A DNA stretch of 64,000 nt from Selenobaculum gibii. Its GTDB lineage: Bacteria > Bacillota > Negativicutes > ICN-92133. Below the pieces are notes generated by a model that saw nothing but the letters and a program-made list of their open reading frames with translations, was not told the DNA's origin and made no database searches. Where the stretch lies: positions 149,501 through 213,500 of the forward strand of contig NZ_CP120678.1 of the NCBI RefSeq assembly GCF_030273445.1, read 5' to 3'. Both the position numbers and the translations under genes were made by a program. Below are positions 52,628-61,130 of this stretch, piece after piece. How positions within the stretch are numbered: position 1 is the stretch's first letter; the number at the start of each line of letters is the position of its first letter.

Positions 52628-52900
52628 ATGGCAACTACAACTGTAAACGTGAGAATGGATGAAAATTTAAAAAAAGACTTTGAAAGCCTATGTAACGAGC
52701 TGGGTTTAAATATGTCGACAGCAATGAATATATTTGCAAAAATGGCTGTTAGAAAGCAAGGAATTCCATTTGAATTATCCCTTCGTATTCCGAATCGAGA
52801 AACAATAGAAGCGATAGAAGAATCTGAACGATTGTTAAATGATCCAAATGCAAAAACTTATTCTACAATTAACGAAATGATGGCTGATTTAAATGCTTAA
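52628..52900 (+). CDS. relB: RelB/DinJ-family antitoxin
   Basis: The start at 52628 (MATTTVNVRMDENLKKDFES) follows a perfect GGAGGTGAT; the earlier ATG at 52613 overlaps that site. The 90-residue protein begins with the ribbon-helix-helix DNA-binding fold typical of RelB/DinJ and ends in a toxin-neutralising tail (NDPNAKTYSTINEMMADLNA). It would repress its own promoter, where TATTATAAT and imperfect palindromic tacat...atgta sequences (52570-52596) are visible, and would bind YafQ. It overlaps the toxin gene by 8 bp. Confidence 0.9.
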   Translation: MATTTVNVRMDENLKKDFESLCNELGLNMSTAMNIFAKMAVRKQGIPFELSLRIPNRETIEAIEESERLLNDPNAKTYSTINEMMADLNA

Positions 52901-53165
52901 ATTACAATTTTCTAGCAAATATAAAAAAGATTATAAATTAATTAAAAAACGTGGATATGATGAAAGTAAATTAATAGAAGTAATTAAGATATTACAACAA
53001 GAAAAAACATTAGACGTAAAATATAAAGATCATGCATTAATTGGTGATTACGAGGGTTATAGAGAATGCCATATAGAATCTGATTGGTTATTAATTTATA
53101 AAATTGAAAATAAAAGATTAATATTAGTTTTATCTAGAACAGGAACACATAGCGATTTGTTTTAA
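52893..53165 (+). CDS. yafQ: YafQ-family mRNA interferase toxin
   Basis: This 90-residue RelE-superfamily toxin cuts mRNA on the ribosome. The pattern KYKKDYKLIKKRGYDESKLI, DHALIGDYEGYRECHIESDW, LLIYKI and LSRTGTHSDLF matches YafQ, including the histidines in DHAL and ECHIE, Asp in ESDW and the C-terminal THSDLF His. All expected catalytic residues appear intact. It overlaps relB (ATG inside the last codons), the standard antitoxin-first arrangement. Confidence 0.92.
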   Translation: MLKLQFSSKYKKDYKLIKKRGYDESKLIEVIKILQQEKTLDVKYKDHALIGDYEGYRECHIESDWLLIYKIENKRLILVLSRTGTHSDLF

Positions 53166-53289
53166 TAGATCGCTATTGGACTTAAAGGAGTAGAGACCTC
53201 GAAAAATTTTGTGTAAAATATAGACTAAGAAACATTTCAACAGGTAAGAATTGCAATATAAATTCAAATTTTATAAAGATGTTTTTTAT

Positions 53290-53388
53290 ATGGAAAACAC
53301 ATTAGAAAATCTACTAAAAGAATATGTCAAAAATCAAGGGGATTTTAACCGTGTGTTTATGATCATAAGCCAATCACTTAATAACTAA
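53290..53388 (+). CDS. Short ORF, 32 aa, doubtful
   Basis: The frame MENTLENLLKEYVKNQGDFN-RVFMIISQSLNN lies in the 495-bp gap between yafQ and the next gene. The same frame continues upstream for some 12 codons (QYKFKFYKDVFY) without a start. There is no ribosome site. It may be the end of a lost gene from the same insertion as the toxin-antitoxin pair. Confidence 0.25.
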   Translation: MENTLENLLKEYVKNQGDFNRVFMIISQSLNN

Positions 53389-53436
53389 TTTTTATTTTGT
53401 TAGGATTTCTTTTTACACAGAATTATACGAGTTCCC

Positions 53437-53528
53437 CGATAACGATAAAAAACACGCAATAGGTGAAGGTAAAATATCGCCTGTTGTGTGTTTTTTTGAT
53501 TTTAGGAAAACTTTAATTATCAAAGTTG
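53437..53528 (+). repeat. Direct repeat copy 2
   Basis: Near-identical to 52376-52467, including the full terminator hairpin and the attttaggaaaactt tail. Here it follows no gene that would need it, so this copy marks the right border of the inserted segment. Confidence 0.85.
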
Positions 53529-53660
53529 TTTTCTTTATATAGATTTTAAAATAGTTTCAGAAATATCGTTTATTAAAGGTTGCAAAGGTTGTTTTTGTTA
53601 CTCCAAAGTTTCTATGGATGCATTTGGAATTTTGCAGGTGAGGTGGTATGTGGAGTTCTC

Positions 53661-55007
53661 TTATTGAGCATTTTTCAATAGCTCATCCATAATACTTTGC
53701 AAAACATCGTTTATTCGGGTTTGAATTGGTTGTTTTTGTTGTTCAAATTTGCTTATTTTCTCAGTTTTACTTTCTTCGGGTAATTTGGTAGCTCTGATTT
53801 CCTGTATTTCCTTATCTAGCGCTGCTAGTTGTTTCTTTAAGGTGGTAAGTTGTTTTTTCTTTCTTTCTAGAGTTGATTCAGCAGCATCTCTTAAACCTAG
53901 GAAAGGATGTGTGTTTAAAGTTTTTGCTTCGGTTTTTCCATTCGTAAAGGCTTCTTTTAATTGTTCGGAAGTATAAGTGACGCTGGCATCATCGCTTCCG
54001 AAATATTTTAGCTGTAAATCTTTGAAGGCTTGTCGATTTACCGGTCCTTTATATTGATAACCTATAGTTACATCCCACAAAGCACCGTTCTCTTTTTTGA
54101 AATCAGTATCTAAGGTGAAATGATCATAAACTGTTTCAGTTGCGTTATTTTCTGAAATCTGTATTCGCTTTGCATAGTCTTTAGCGGTATCTTCATAGCC
54201 TCCGTCATGCAATGCTTGAAGTAGTTCTCTGTTATTTTTATAAGCTCCTTGTGCTAATTGCGTCCATATTTCATCTGCTTCACGATGGGATTCCATAAAG
54301 TCTAATTTATCTACGCCGATGGAGCATAATGCTCCCATATAGCTATATTTTATTTCCGAACCAGTTGCATTTTTCCAGTCAAAACTTGGTGAGACAAATA
54401 CACCAGATTTATTTTGTAAATCAGTGGCGAAAATTTTTATTTTATTGTATTGATCCTGTGTGTATATTTCTTTTTCAATGAATTTAGTCGCGTATCCGTC
54501 AGTTACTTGTACATTGGCATAAGCAGCAGTGCCCGCGAACATTAAATTATATTCAAGCATTGCTTTTTTGCCACCTTTGGCGATGTTTTCTTCCACATGA
54601 AGATACTTGTCCCAATTTTTCTTAATTTCATCTTCTTGATTAGGGATGCAGCCACTATCTAACATTCCGCGGATAAAATGAAATGTCCAAGTATTTATAT
54701 CATCGCCATTTACAGTGTCGATGTTAGGTTCTGCTTGAACAATCTTATCGGTTGCAGATGCACTAAGTTTATCAAGGTGTTCAAGATATTGTTGTTTAAA
54801 CCACTCCAATGCATCTTCAGATGTATTTTTCGTTAGCGAGACTTGGGTTTTAGCATCTTTCGATAGATTTTCGCATTGATAAAGCGATTCGATTTCTACA
54901 ATATACGCCGGCTTTTCATTAAGGTTTGATGCTGTATCTGCGCTTCTGGACTTCGTTTGCATTGCATAGGCAGGTGGAATAGTAGACGCAGAATTAATTT
55001 TAGACAT
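53661..55007 (-). CDS. Hypothetical protein, 448 aa
   Basis: The start at 55007 (MSKINSASTIPPAYAMQTKS) has AAGGAG 10 bp upstream; an in-frame extension to 55067 lacks a ribosome site. There is no signal peptide or membrane helix. The middle part is mixed alpha/beta with aromatic-rich segments (DINTWTFHFIRGMLDSGCIP, YAKRIQISENNATETVYDHF). The last 80 residues form a clear coiled coil (LERKKKQLTTLKKQLAALDK ...). The N-terminal Ser/Ala/Thr-rich, signal-less start resembles proteins exported by non-Sec routes, but that is a guess. I do not recognise the family. Confidence 0.6.
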   Translation of the reverse strand: MSKINSASTIPPAYAMQTKSRSADTASNLNEKPAYIVEIESLYQCENLSKDAKTQVSLTKNTSEDALEWFKQQYLEHLDKLSASATDKIVQAEPNIDTVNGDDINTWTFHFIRGMLDSGCIPNQEDEIKKNWDKYLHVEENIAKGGKKAMLEYNLMFAGTAAYANVQVTDGYATKFIEKEIYTQDQYNKIKIFATDLQNKSGVFVSPSFDWKNATGSEIKYSYMGALCSIGVDKLDFMESHREADEIWTQLAQGAYKNNRELLQALHDGGYEDTAKDYAKRIQISENNATETVYDHFTLDTDFKKENGALWDVTIGYQYKGPVNRQAFKDLQLKYFGSDDASVTYTSEQLKEAFTNGKTEAKTLNTHPFLGLRDAAESTLERKKKQLTTLKKQLAALDKEIQEIRATKLPEESKTEKISKFEQQKQPIQTRINDVLQSIMDELLKNAQ

Positions 55008-55130
55008 AGTGAAACAACTCCTTTTGTTTGGTAAATCTTCCATGACTTTCATAATATATATCGGCATTATTTGGGAAAAATTAAGAGGTATGTTATTTAG
55101 GTGCTTTTTATAACTCGGAAAAAGATTTTC

Positions 55131-55232
55131 CCACCTTTATAGGTGGCGGGCATGACTGTAACTAACAGGCGGTGAGCATATATCTGCCGCCTCGTTGAAA
55201 CGTTGAGTGGTAAGTTTTCCAGAGGAAAACTT
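55131..55232. repeat. Structured intergenic element, IS605 right-end / omega-RNA-like
   Basis: Three successive hairpins: ccacctttataggtgg (55131-55146), aggcggtgagcatatatctgccgcct (55168-55193) and aagttttccagaggaaaactt (55212-55232). Ctcgttgaaacg lies between the second and third. The GAGCATATAT loop and GTTGAAACG linker recall right ends of TnpB-type elements. A comparable layout occurs at 45430-45521. No tnpB is present. Confidence 0.4.
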
Positions 55233-55306
55233 TGAACAATGACGTTATAAAGGGGATGTTCGATAATTTAAATTACGGTAAATGTTACAAGTATACGATT
55301 TTTTTA

Positions 55307-55335
55307 TTGACAAGCGAATTTGTAAGTGATATCAT
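55307..55335 (+). promoter_or_regulatory. Promoter of the methionine-transport operon
   Basis: TTGACA (55307-55312), 17 bp, TATCAT (55330-55335), directly upstream of the SAM riboswitch. Confidence 0.8.
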
Positions 55336-55357
55336 CTAAACCATAATTAAATGAGAA

Positions 55358-55517
55358 GCTCTTATCAAGAGAGGTCGAGGGACTGGCCCGATGAAACCCG
55401 GCAACCGGCAGAAATGCAGTGGTGCCAAATCCAGCAGGAGTATATTTCCTGGAGATGAGAGAAAAGCAGTGTATAAATGATAGGCTCTTTTCCTCACGGA
55501 AAAGAGCTTTTTTATTT
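55358..55517 (+). promoter_or_regulatory. SAM-I riboswitch (S-box)
   Basis: The leader carries the S-box core: cttatcaagagaggtcgagg, then gactggcccgatgaaacccg and gcaaccggcag, then ggtgccaaatcc. It ends in the terminator gctcttttcctcacggaaaagagc plus T-run (about 55483-55515). SAM binding should stop transcription before metQ, coupling methionine import to the SAM level. Confidence 0.95.
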
Positions 55518-55550
55518 GCCTGGAAACAAATTCTTAGAGGGGGTATTTAC

Positions 55551-56375
55551 ATGAGAAAAAAATGGTTAGGGTTAGTTTTGGCTATGGTGGCAGCTTTGAG
55601 TATGACGGTAATCTCCGGTTGTGCTTCAAATAAAGATGCGGATGCTTCGGTAGAAAAAACATCAATAAAAGTTGGGGTAACACCAGGTCCTCATGCGGAG
55701 ATTATGGAAGTTGTGCAAAAAGTAGCGGCGAAGGATGGTCTTAACATTGAAATTATCGAGTTTAGTGATTATATTCAACCAAATGTCGCGTTAAATCAGG
55801 GTGAAATTGATGTAAATAGTTATCAGCATCAACCATTCCTTGATGCACAGGTAAAAGATCGTGGGTATAAGATAGAAACTTTGGCAAAAACGATTTTATT
55901 CCCAATGGGGGTTTATTCGAAAAATTTAACGGATATTCATCAAATTCCGGAAAATGGTGTTGTAGCAATTCCCAATGATCCAAGTAATGGTGGCAGGGCA
56001 TTAAGTATTTTAGAAAAAGCCGGGTTGATTAAATTGAAAGAAAATGCTGGACTTAGTGCAACTGCGGCGGATATTGTGAAAAATCCAAAACATATTGTTG
56101 TGAAAGAATTAGAAGCCGCACAAATTCCATTATCTTTAGGTGATGTCAGCCTTGCAGTAATTAATACGAATTATGCAGTTTCTGCAGGGTTAGTTCCAAC
56201 AAAAGACGCATTGTTTTTAGAAGATGCAAATTCACCATATGCAAATATTTTAGTCGTTCGGTCAGCGGATAAAGAGAACGTAGCTTATCAAAAATTGGTG
56301 AAGGCATATCATTCAGAGGAAGTAAAACAATTTGTCAATGAACATTTTGCTGGTTCGGGCATTGCAACTTGGTAA
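55551..56375 (+). CDS. metQ: Methionine ABC transporter substrate-binding lipoprotein (first copy)
   Basis: The start at 55551 (MRKKWLGLVLAMVAALSMTV) follows AGAGGGGG; the open frame continues upstream only through the riboswitch. The 274-residue protein has a lipobox (VISGC, Cys near 23) and the NlpA/MetQ pattern: KVGVTPGPHAEIMEVVQKVA, IEFSDYIQPNVALNQGEIDV, SYQHQPFLDAQ and IPNDPSNGGRAL, with conserved LAVINTNYAVSAGL. It would capture methionine outside the cytoplasmic membrane for MetNI. It leads the riboswitch-controlled operon metQ-metN-metI-metQ. Confidence 0.95.
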   Translation: MRKKWLGLVLAMVAALSMTVISGCASNKDADASVEKTSIKVGVTPGPHAEIMEVVQKVAAKDGLNIEIIEFSDYIQPNVALNQGEIDVNSYQHQPFLDAQVKDRGYKIETLAKTILFPMGVYSKNLTDIHQIPENGVVAIPNDPSNGGRALSILEKAGLIKLKENAGLSATAADIVKNPKHIVVKELEAAQIPLSLGDVSLAVINTNYAVSAGLVPTKDALFLEDANSPYANILVVRSADKENVAYQKLVKAYHSEEVKQFVNEHFAGSGIATW

Positions 56376-56404
56376 ATAGATTAAAAATAAGGGAGTGAAT
56401 ATCG

Positions 56405-57463
56405 TTGATTCAGCTATCGAATATAGAAAAGATTTATGATGGAGCATCGGGCCCAGTTCACGCATTAAAAGGCATTAATCTTCATATTAAGCGCGGGGAA
56501 ATTTATGGTGTTATTGGACTTAGTGGTGCCGGGAAAAGTACATTAATTCGGTGTATTAACATGTTAGAGCGTCCGACAAAAGGAAAGGTCATTGTTGATG
56601 GCGAAGATTTGACAGCGATGTCAGATAGTCAGCTTAGAAAAGCGAGAAAAAGTATCGGCATGATTTTTCAGCATTTTAATCTGCTTTCTTCAGCTACTGT
56701 CTATGAAAATGTAGCGTTTCCATTAACATTAATCGGAACAAAAAAATCGGAGATAGAAAAAAAGGTTTTACCTTTGTTAGAATTGGTAGGACTTGCAGAT
56801 AAAAAAGATCAATATCCTGCGCAACTAAGTGGTGGTCAGAAGCAAAGAGTAGGGATTGCGAGAGCTTTGGCAAGTGATCCGAAGGTGCTTTTATGCGATG
56901 AAGCAACTTCTGCGCTTGATCCACAAACAACGAAGTCTATTTTGGAATTAATCCGTGATATTAATCAAAAATTGCAATTAACTGTAGTTTTAATTACCCA
57001 TGAAATGCAGGTAATTAAAGAAATTTGTGATAATGTAGCTGTGATAGAAAATGGTGTGATTTGTGAGCAAGGGACAGTGCTTGACGTATTTACGAATCCA
57101 CAGCAGGCGATTACGAAAGAGTTTATCAGTGTAATTATCAGTCGTGATATTCCAGATGCATTTAAAGATGCCAAGATATCGCAAACGCCGATTCCAAATA
57201 GCAGTTTATTAGTACGTTTATCCTTTATCGGAAACTCAGCGGAAGAACCGGTAATATCTAGCTTGATTCGTCGCTTTGCCGTAGATACAAATATTATTTA
57301 TGGAAATGTTGATCATATCAAGAGTACACCATATGGCACTTTGGTTCTTGAGATTACAGGGGAAGATGAAGAGATTCAAAAATCATTGAATTATTTACAG
57401 GAAAGAAACTTAGGAATTGAGGTGATTGGCTATGTCGCAGGACATGATAATGCTATTAGCTAA
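56405..57463 (+). CDS. metN: Methionine ABC transporter ATPase
   Basis: The 352-residue ATPase starts at TTG (56405) with GGGAGTG upstream. It has Walker A GLSGAGKST (near 38-46), signature LSGGQKQR (near 141-148), Walker B KVLLCDEATSALDP (near 161) and the switch His in VLITHEM. A C-terminal NIL domain (about 265-345) senses methionine and inhibits transport from inside. It overlaps metI by 32 bp. Confidence 0.95.
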   Translation: MIQLSNIEKIYDGASGPVHALKGINLHIKRGEIYGVIGLSGAGKSTLIRCINMLERPTKGKVIVDGEDLTAMSDSQLRKARKSIGMIFQHFNLLSSATVYENVAFPLTLIGTKKSEIEKKVLPLLELVGLADKKDQYPAQLSGGQKQRVGIARALASDPKVLLCDEATSALDPQTTKSILELIRDINQKLQLTVVLITHEMQVIKEICDNVAVIENGVICEQGTVLDVFTNPQQAITKEFISVIISRDIPDAFKDAKISQTPIPNSSLLVRLSFIGNSAEEPVISSLIRRFAVDTNIIYGNVDHIKSTPYGTLVLEITGEDEEIQKSLNYLQERNLGIEVIGYVAGHDNAIS

Positions 57464-58085
57464 AGGGTTATGGGAAACGACGTACATGGTCTGTGTATCC
57501 TCGCTTATTTCCGCATTGATTGGAATTCCGTTAGGGGTTATTCTCGTTACTACAGATAAGGGGCATATTTTAGAAAATTTATCCTTTAATCGAATTTTAG
57601 GTGCAGTGGTAAATGCTGCACGATCAACGCCATTCATTATTTTAATGGTTGCAATTATTCCATTGACTAGAATCATTGTAGGTACTTCTATTGGTACGGA
57701 GGCGGCTATGGTTCCGCTTACGTTGGCGGCAATTCCGTTTGTGGGTCGTATTATTGAAACTTCATTAAAAGAGGTTGAACATGGATTGATTGAAGCGGCG
57801 CAATCAATGGGGGCAACACCTTATCAAATTATTACGCGGGTGATGATTCCGGAGGCAATGCCATCTATTGTTTCGGGAATTACGATTACCGTGATTAACT
57901 TGATTAACTATTCTGCGATGGCTGGTGCAATCGGCGGCGGCGGACTCGGAGATTTAGCAATTCGTTACGGCTATCAACGGTTCCGTGGAGACGTGATGTT
58001 AACTACAGTTATTATTTTGATTATTCAAGTACAGTTGGTACAATCTATTGGGGATTATGTGGCAAATAAATTAAATAAACGTTAA
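57432..58085 (+). CDS. metI: Methionine ABC transporter permease
   Basis: The start at 57432 (MSQDMIMLLAKGLWETTYMV) follows GAGGTGATT. The 217-residue membrane protein has five helices and the EAA loop that docks MetN (EVEHGLIEAAQSMGATPYQI). It forms the channel with a second MetI copy. The start lies inside metN, showing tight coupling. Confidence 0.94.
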   Translation: MSQDMIMLLAKGLWETTYMVCVSSLISALIGIPLGVILVTTDKGHILENLSFNRILGAVVNAARSTPFIILMVAIIPLTRIIVGTSIGTEAAMVPLTLAAIPFVGRIIETSLKEVEHGLIEAAQSMGATPYQIITRVMIPEAMPSIVSGITITVINLINYSAMAGAIGGGGLGDLAIRYGYQRFRGDVMLTTVIILIIQVQLVQSIGDYVANKLNKR

Positions 58086-58149
58086 GTTATTGGTATCCAC
58101 AGCAGTTTTGCTGTTAAGATATAGAATTAAAATGGAGGGGACATATAGA

Positions 58150-58968
58150 ATGAAAAAAATCACATTACTTTTGGTTTCGTTACTTATGGTTGTTATGGCT
58201 GTAGCGGGCTGTGGCACAAATGCACCTGCAGCAGATAAAGCGGCGGACAACAAGGTATTAAAAGTTGGCGCGACAGCGGTTCCGCATGCGGAAATTCTTG
58301 AGGTGGTAAAACCTATCTTAGAAAAGGAAGGCATTAAATTAGAAATCGTTGAGTTTAGCGATTATGTACAACCAAACTTAGCTGTTTCTGATAAGGAATT
58401 AGATGCAAACTTCTTCCAACATACACCTTATCTTGAAAAATTCTGTGCGGAACGCAATTTAAAATTAGTAAATGTTGCCGGTGTTCATCTTGAGCCAATG
58501 GGCATTTATTCAAAAAATATTAAAAATATTGCAGATACAAAAGATGGTGCTAAAGTAGGCATTCCAAATGACCCTACAAATGGCGGTCGTGCATTAGCAC
58601 TACTTGCTAATGCAGGTTTAATTACATTAAAAGATGGCGTTGGCATTCATGCAACTGTACCAGATATCACTGCAAATCCGAAAAACTTAAAAATCAATGA
58701 ACTTGAAGCAGCACAATTGCCTCGTTCACTTGATGATTTAGATCTTGCTGTAATCAATACAAATTATGCACTTGAAGCAAACCTTGTACCGGAAAAAGAC
58801 GCATTATTTATTGAACGAAATGATTCTCCTTATGTAAATATTTTAGTAGCACGTGCTGGGGATGAAAATCGTCCAGAAATTCAAAAGCTAGCAGCTGCTT
58901 TAAAATCCGAAGAAGTGAAAAAATTTATCAATGAAAAATATAAAGGGGCTATATTGCCTGCATTCTAA
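58150..58968 (+). CDS. metQ: Methionine-type substrate-binding lipoprotein (second copy)
   Basis: The start at 58150 has GGAGGGG upstream. The 272-residue lipoprotein (VAGC lipobox, Cys near 22) again shows the MetQ pattern: KVGATAVPHAEILEVVKPIL, VEFSDYVQPNLAVSDKELDA, QHTPYLEKFC and IPNDPTNGGRAL. It is clearly paralogous to the first MetQ but differs across the mature sequence. The two may bind different ligands, such as D- and L-methionine or methionine and a derivative (inference). It closes the operon before a terminator. Confidence 0.94.
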   Translation: MKKITLLLVSLLMVVMAVAGCGTNAPAADKAADNKVLKVGATAVPHAEILEVVKPILEKEGIKLEIVEFSDYVQPNLAVSDKELDANFFQHTPYLEKFCAERNLKLVNVAGVHLEPMGIYSKNIKNIADTKDGAKVGIPNDPTNGGRALALLANAGLITLKDGVGIHATVPDITANPKNLKINELEAAQLPRSLDDLDLAVINTNYALEANLVPEKDALFIERNDSPYVNILVARAGDENRPEIQKLAAALKSEEVKKFINEKYKGAILPAF

Positions 58969-58992
58969 ATCATAAGAAATAGATGAGGAATA

Positions 58993-59030
58993 GGGGTGAC
59001 CAAAGTTTTATTTTGGTCACCCCTTAATTT
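58993..59030 (+). terminator. Terminator of the met operon
   Basis: The stem aggggtgaccaaa / ttttggtcacccct is followed by TAATTTTTG. Confidence 0.85.
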
Positions 59031-59108
59031 TTGCAAAAAAAGAAAGCATTATAGTTATGCTTTGCATAAGATAGGGTAATATTATTACGTTGAAACGAGG
59101 TGGAGTTG

Positions 59109-59381
59109 GTGTCTGAGGAAGAGAGAAAGCTAAGGCCGGCAAAATGGCAAAAACCAGAAGTAGAAGATACACGAACAAATCAAACTGAGATGAAGAGAGA
59201 GCCAGACTGGCAAAATCGACAAGAAAATATGTGTAGACCTCAACCAAGAGGATATTGTTATCCTAGAGTTGGGGCATTGCAAGGAGGATGCTATCCAGGT
59301 AGGTATATTGGGTGGTATCATCATCATCATAAATGTCCACCGCGACATCTTTGTTATCCGCGTGCTTATTATCAATATTAA
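59109..59381 (+). CDS. Hypothetical small His/Tyr/Cys/Pro-rich protein
   Basis: The start at GTG 59109 (MSEEERKLRPAKWQKPEVED) lies 5 bp after GAGGTGG; GTG 59100 overlaps that site. The 90-residue product is charged at the N-terminus. It ends in a tail with CRPQPRGYCYPRVGALQGGC, HHHHKCPPRHLCYP and AYYQY. Such tails recall small coat- or metal-binding proteins of spore-formers. I cannot assign it, and no other spore gene is nearby. Confidence 0.55.
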   Translation: MSEEERKLRPAKWQKPEVEDTRTNQTEMKREPDWQNRQENMCRPQPRGYCYPRVGALQGGCYPGRYIGWYHHHHKCPPRHLCYPRAYYQY

Positions 59382-59399
59382 CTATTGTAGTTTATATAT

Positions 59400-59681
59400 A
59401 AAGAGGTAAAAGGTATAGTTGTCGAAGGTCTGGCCAGAGGGAATGTTAATTCGACAGTAAAGGCTGGCATCATTTGTGGGATTCCTGTTGTTCTTGCAAC
59501 GAGAGTTCATAGTGGTAGAGTACTAGACACTTATGGTTATGATAGTGGTGTAAAATCATTTAAAGACTCTGGTGTTATTTTAGCTGGAGAGTTAACTGGT
59601 CAAAAAGCACGTCTAAAGTTAATGGTTGCTTTAGGTATAACAAATGATATGAAAAAGTTGGCAAGATGTTTTGACAGCTAA
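59400..59681 (+). pseudogene. L-asparaginase C-terminal remnant
   Basis: A frame without a start codon reads VKGIVVEGLARGNVNSTVKA, IPVVLATRVHSGRVLDTYGY and SGVILAGELTGQKARLKLMV, to a stop at 59679-59681. This is the last ~93 residues of a type-I/II L-asparaginase (ansA/ansB). The N-terminal two thirds, including both catalytic threonines, are absent. The preceding sequence belongs to an unrelated small gene. The surviving frame is uninterrupted, so the truncation is probably recent. Confidence 0.88.
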
Positions 59682-59697
59682 TAAAATATTGGTTCCT

Positions 59698-59741
59698 AAA
59701 GAGGTATCGTGCTAAAAATTAGTACGATACCTCTTTTTCAT
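59698..59741 (+). terminator. Terminator (formerly of the asparaginase gene)
   Basis: The stem aaagaggtatcgtgctaa / ttagtacgatacctcttt is followed by TT, 16 bp after the remnant stop. Confidence 0.85.
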
Positions 59742-59936
59742 AAAAATAGCTCTAGACTACCGGAAATTTGAGTGTTTATTACTATATTTATGATGGTATA
59801 TTTTTTTTGCTCGTTTGCTAAAGATAATTTTTGGTAAAAAGGTTTAAAATAATAAAATATTAGCAGGATTTTCCGTGGAAAGGTGAAATAATAGTATCGT
59901 TGTATTTTAAATTTTAATTAGAGATGGGAGAGGGAT

Positions 59937-61073
59937 ATGAACAGTTTTCGACTAACTAAAAATGCCATGCACCAATTGGCAACGGAGTATACAACTCCAT
60001 TATTGGTAATATCTTTAGAGCAGATTGAGTATAATTATCGATTTTTGGCTAAATATTTGCCTCGAGTAAAAGTTTTTTATGCGGTAAAGGCAAATCCAAA
60101 TGATGATATCGTCAAGAAGGCTGCTGAATTAGGGTCTTATTTTGATGTTGCATCTGATGGAGAAATGTTGCAATTAACTAGATTAGGTATTGGTGCGAAC
60201 CGTATGGTATATGCGAATCCTTATAAGACACCAAAAGGGCTTGCAGTAGCGAATCGTACGGGAGTGAATAAATTTACGTTTGACAGTGAAAGTGAAATCT
60301 ATAAGATGGCAAAGGCAGTTCCGGGAGGAACGGTGCTTTTACGTGTCAGAGTAGATAATCCGAAAGCATTAGTCGATTTAAATAAAAAATTTGGAGCCGC
60401 GGTGGAAGATGTGCCGCGTTTATTGAGGATAGCACGCGATCAAGGTCTTGATGTTGGAGGACTTTGCTTCCATGTTGGAAGTCAATCACCAACTGCAGAA
60501 GCGCATATAGAGGCACTTCATATTGTGAGAAATTTATTTGATAATGCACAAAAGGAAGGTTTTAATCTTAGAATTCTAGACATTGGTGGAGGCCTTCCAA
60601 TTCCAACATTAGATGCAAATATAGACCTTGCTGAAATAGCGGAAGATATAAATATAGCTTTGGAAAAATTATTTCCAGATACGGAAATATGGGCTGAACC
60701 TGGTCGTTTTATTTGTGGCACAGCGGTCAACTTAATTACTAGTGTGATTGGAACGCAGGAGCGTAATCATCAGAAATGGTATTTCCTTGATGATGGTCTT
60801 TATGGTAGTTTTTCTGGTGTGATTTTTGATCATTGGGAATATGAACTAGAGCCCTTTAAAGAAGGTGAATTATATCCATCTACAGTAGCTGGTCCAAGCT
60901 GCGATTCATTGGATGTGTTATATAGGGATAGAATGATGCCTAAACTAGAAATAGGAGACTTGTTGTTAACTGCAAATTGTGGGGCATATACTTCGGCATC
61001 TGCTACAGAATTTAATGGATTTGCAAAAACTCCAATGATAATTTGGGAAGATGTTAAAAATAAAATAAAGTAA
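59937..61073 (+). CDS. Lysine/ornithine decarboxylase, group IV (Selenomonas-type)
   Basis: This 378-residue PLP enzyme of alanine-racemase fold removes the carboxyl group of lysine and/or ornithine, giving cadaverine or putrescine. Motifs: VKVFYAVKANPND with the PLP lysine (near 51), HVGSQS, DIGGGLP, WAEPGRF, and GPSCDSLDVL with the active-site Cys in the C-terminal domain. It resembles the eukaryotic-type ODC/LDC of Selenomonas ruminantium. There cadaverine is built into peptidoglycan and supports outer-membrane attachment. GGGAGAGG precedes the ATG. The cluster of DnaA boxes lies just downstream. Confidence 0.88.
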   Translation: MNSFRLTKNAMHQLATEYTTPLLVISLEQIEYNYRFLAKYLPRVKVFYAVKANPNDDIVKKAAELGSYFDVASDGEMLQLTRLGIGANRMVYANPYKTPKGLAVANRTGVNKFTFDSESEIYKMAKAVPGGTVLLRVRVDNPKALVDLNKKFGAAVEDVPRLLRIARDQGLDVGGLCFHVGSQSPTAEAHIEALHIVRNLFDNAQKEGFNLRILDIGGGLPIPTLDANIDLAEIAEDINIALEKLFPDTEIWAEPGRFICGTAVNLITSVIGTQERNHQKWYFLDDGLYGSFSGVIFDHWEYELEPFKEGELYPSTVAGPSCDSLDVLYRDRMMPKLEIGDLLLTANCGAYTSASATEFNGFAKTPMIIWEDVKNKIK

Positions 61074-61082
61074 AGTTAGTTG

Positions 61083-61130
61083 AAAAGTCTATGATAAATA
61101 GGTGGATAACTTATTTGTTATAGACTTTTT
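61083..61130 (+). terminator. Terminator after the decarboxylase
   Basis: The stem aaaagtctat / atagactttt has a long loop that contains a near-consensus DnaA box, and is followed by TCATAT. Confidence 0.6.

Noticed and set aside
55419-55550. N-terminal extension of the first MetQ
   Set aside because: It runs through the SAM riboswitch and terminator; a signal peptide and ribosome site start at 55551.
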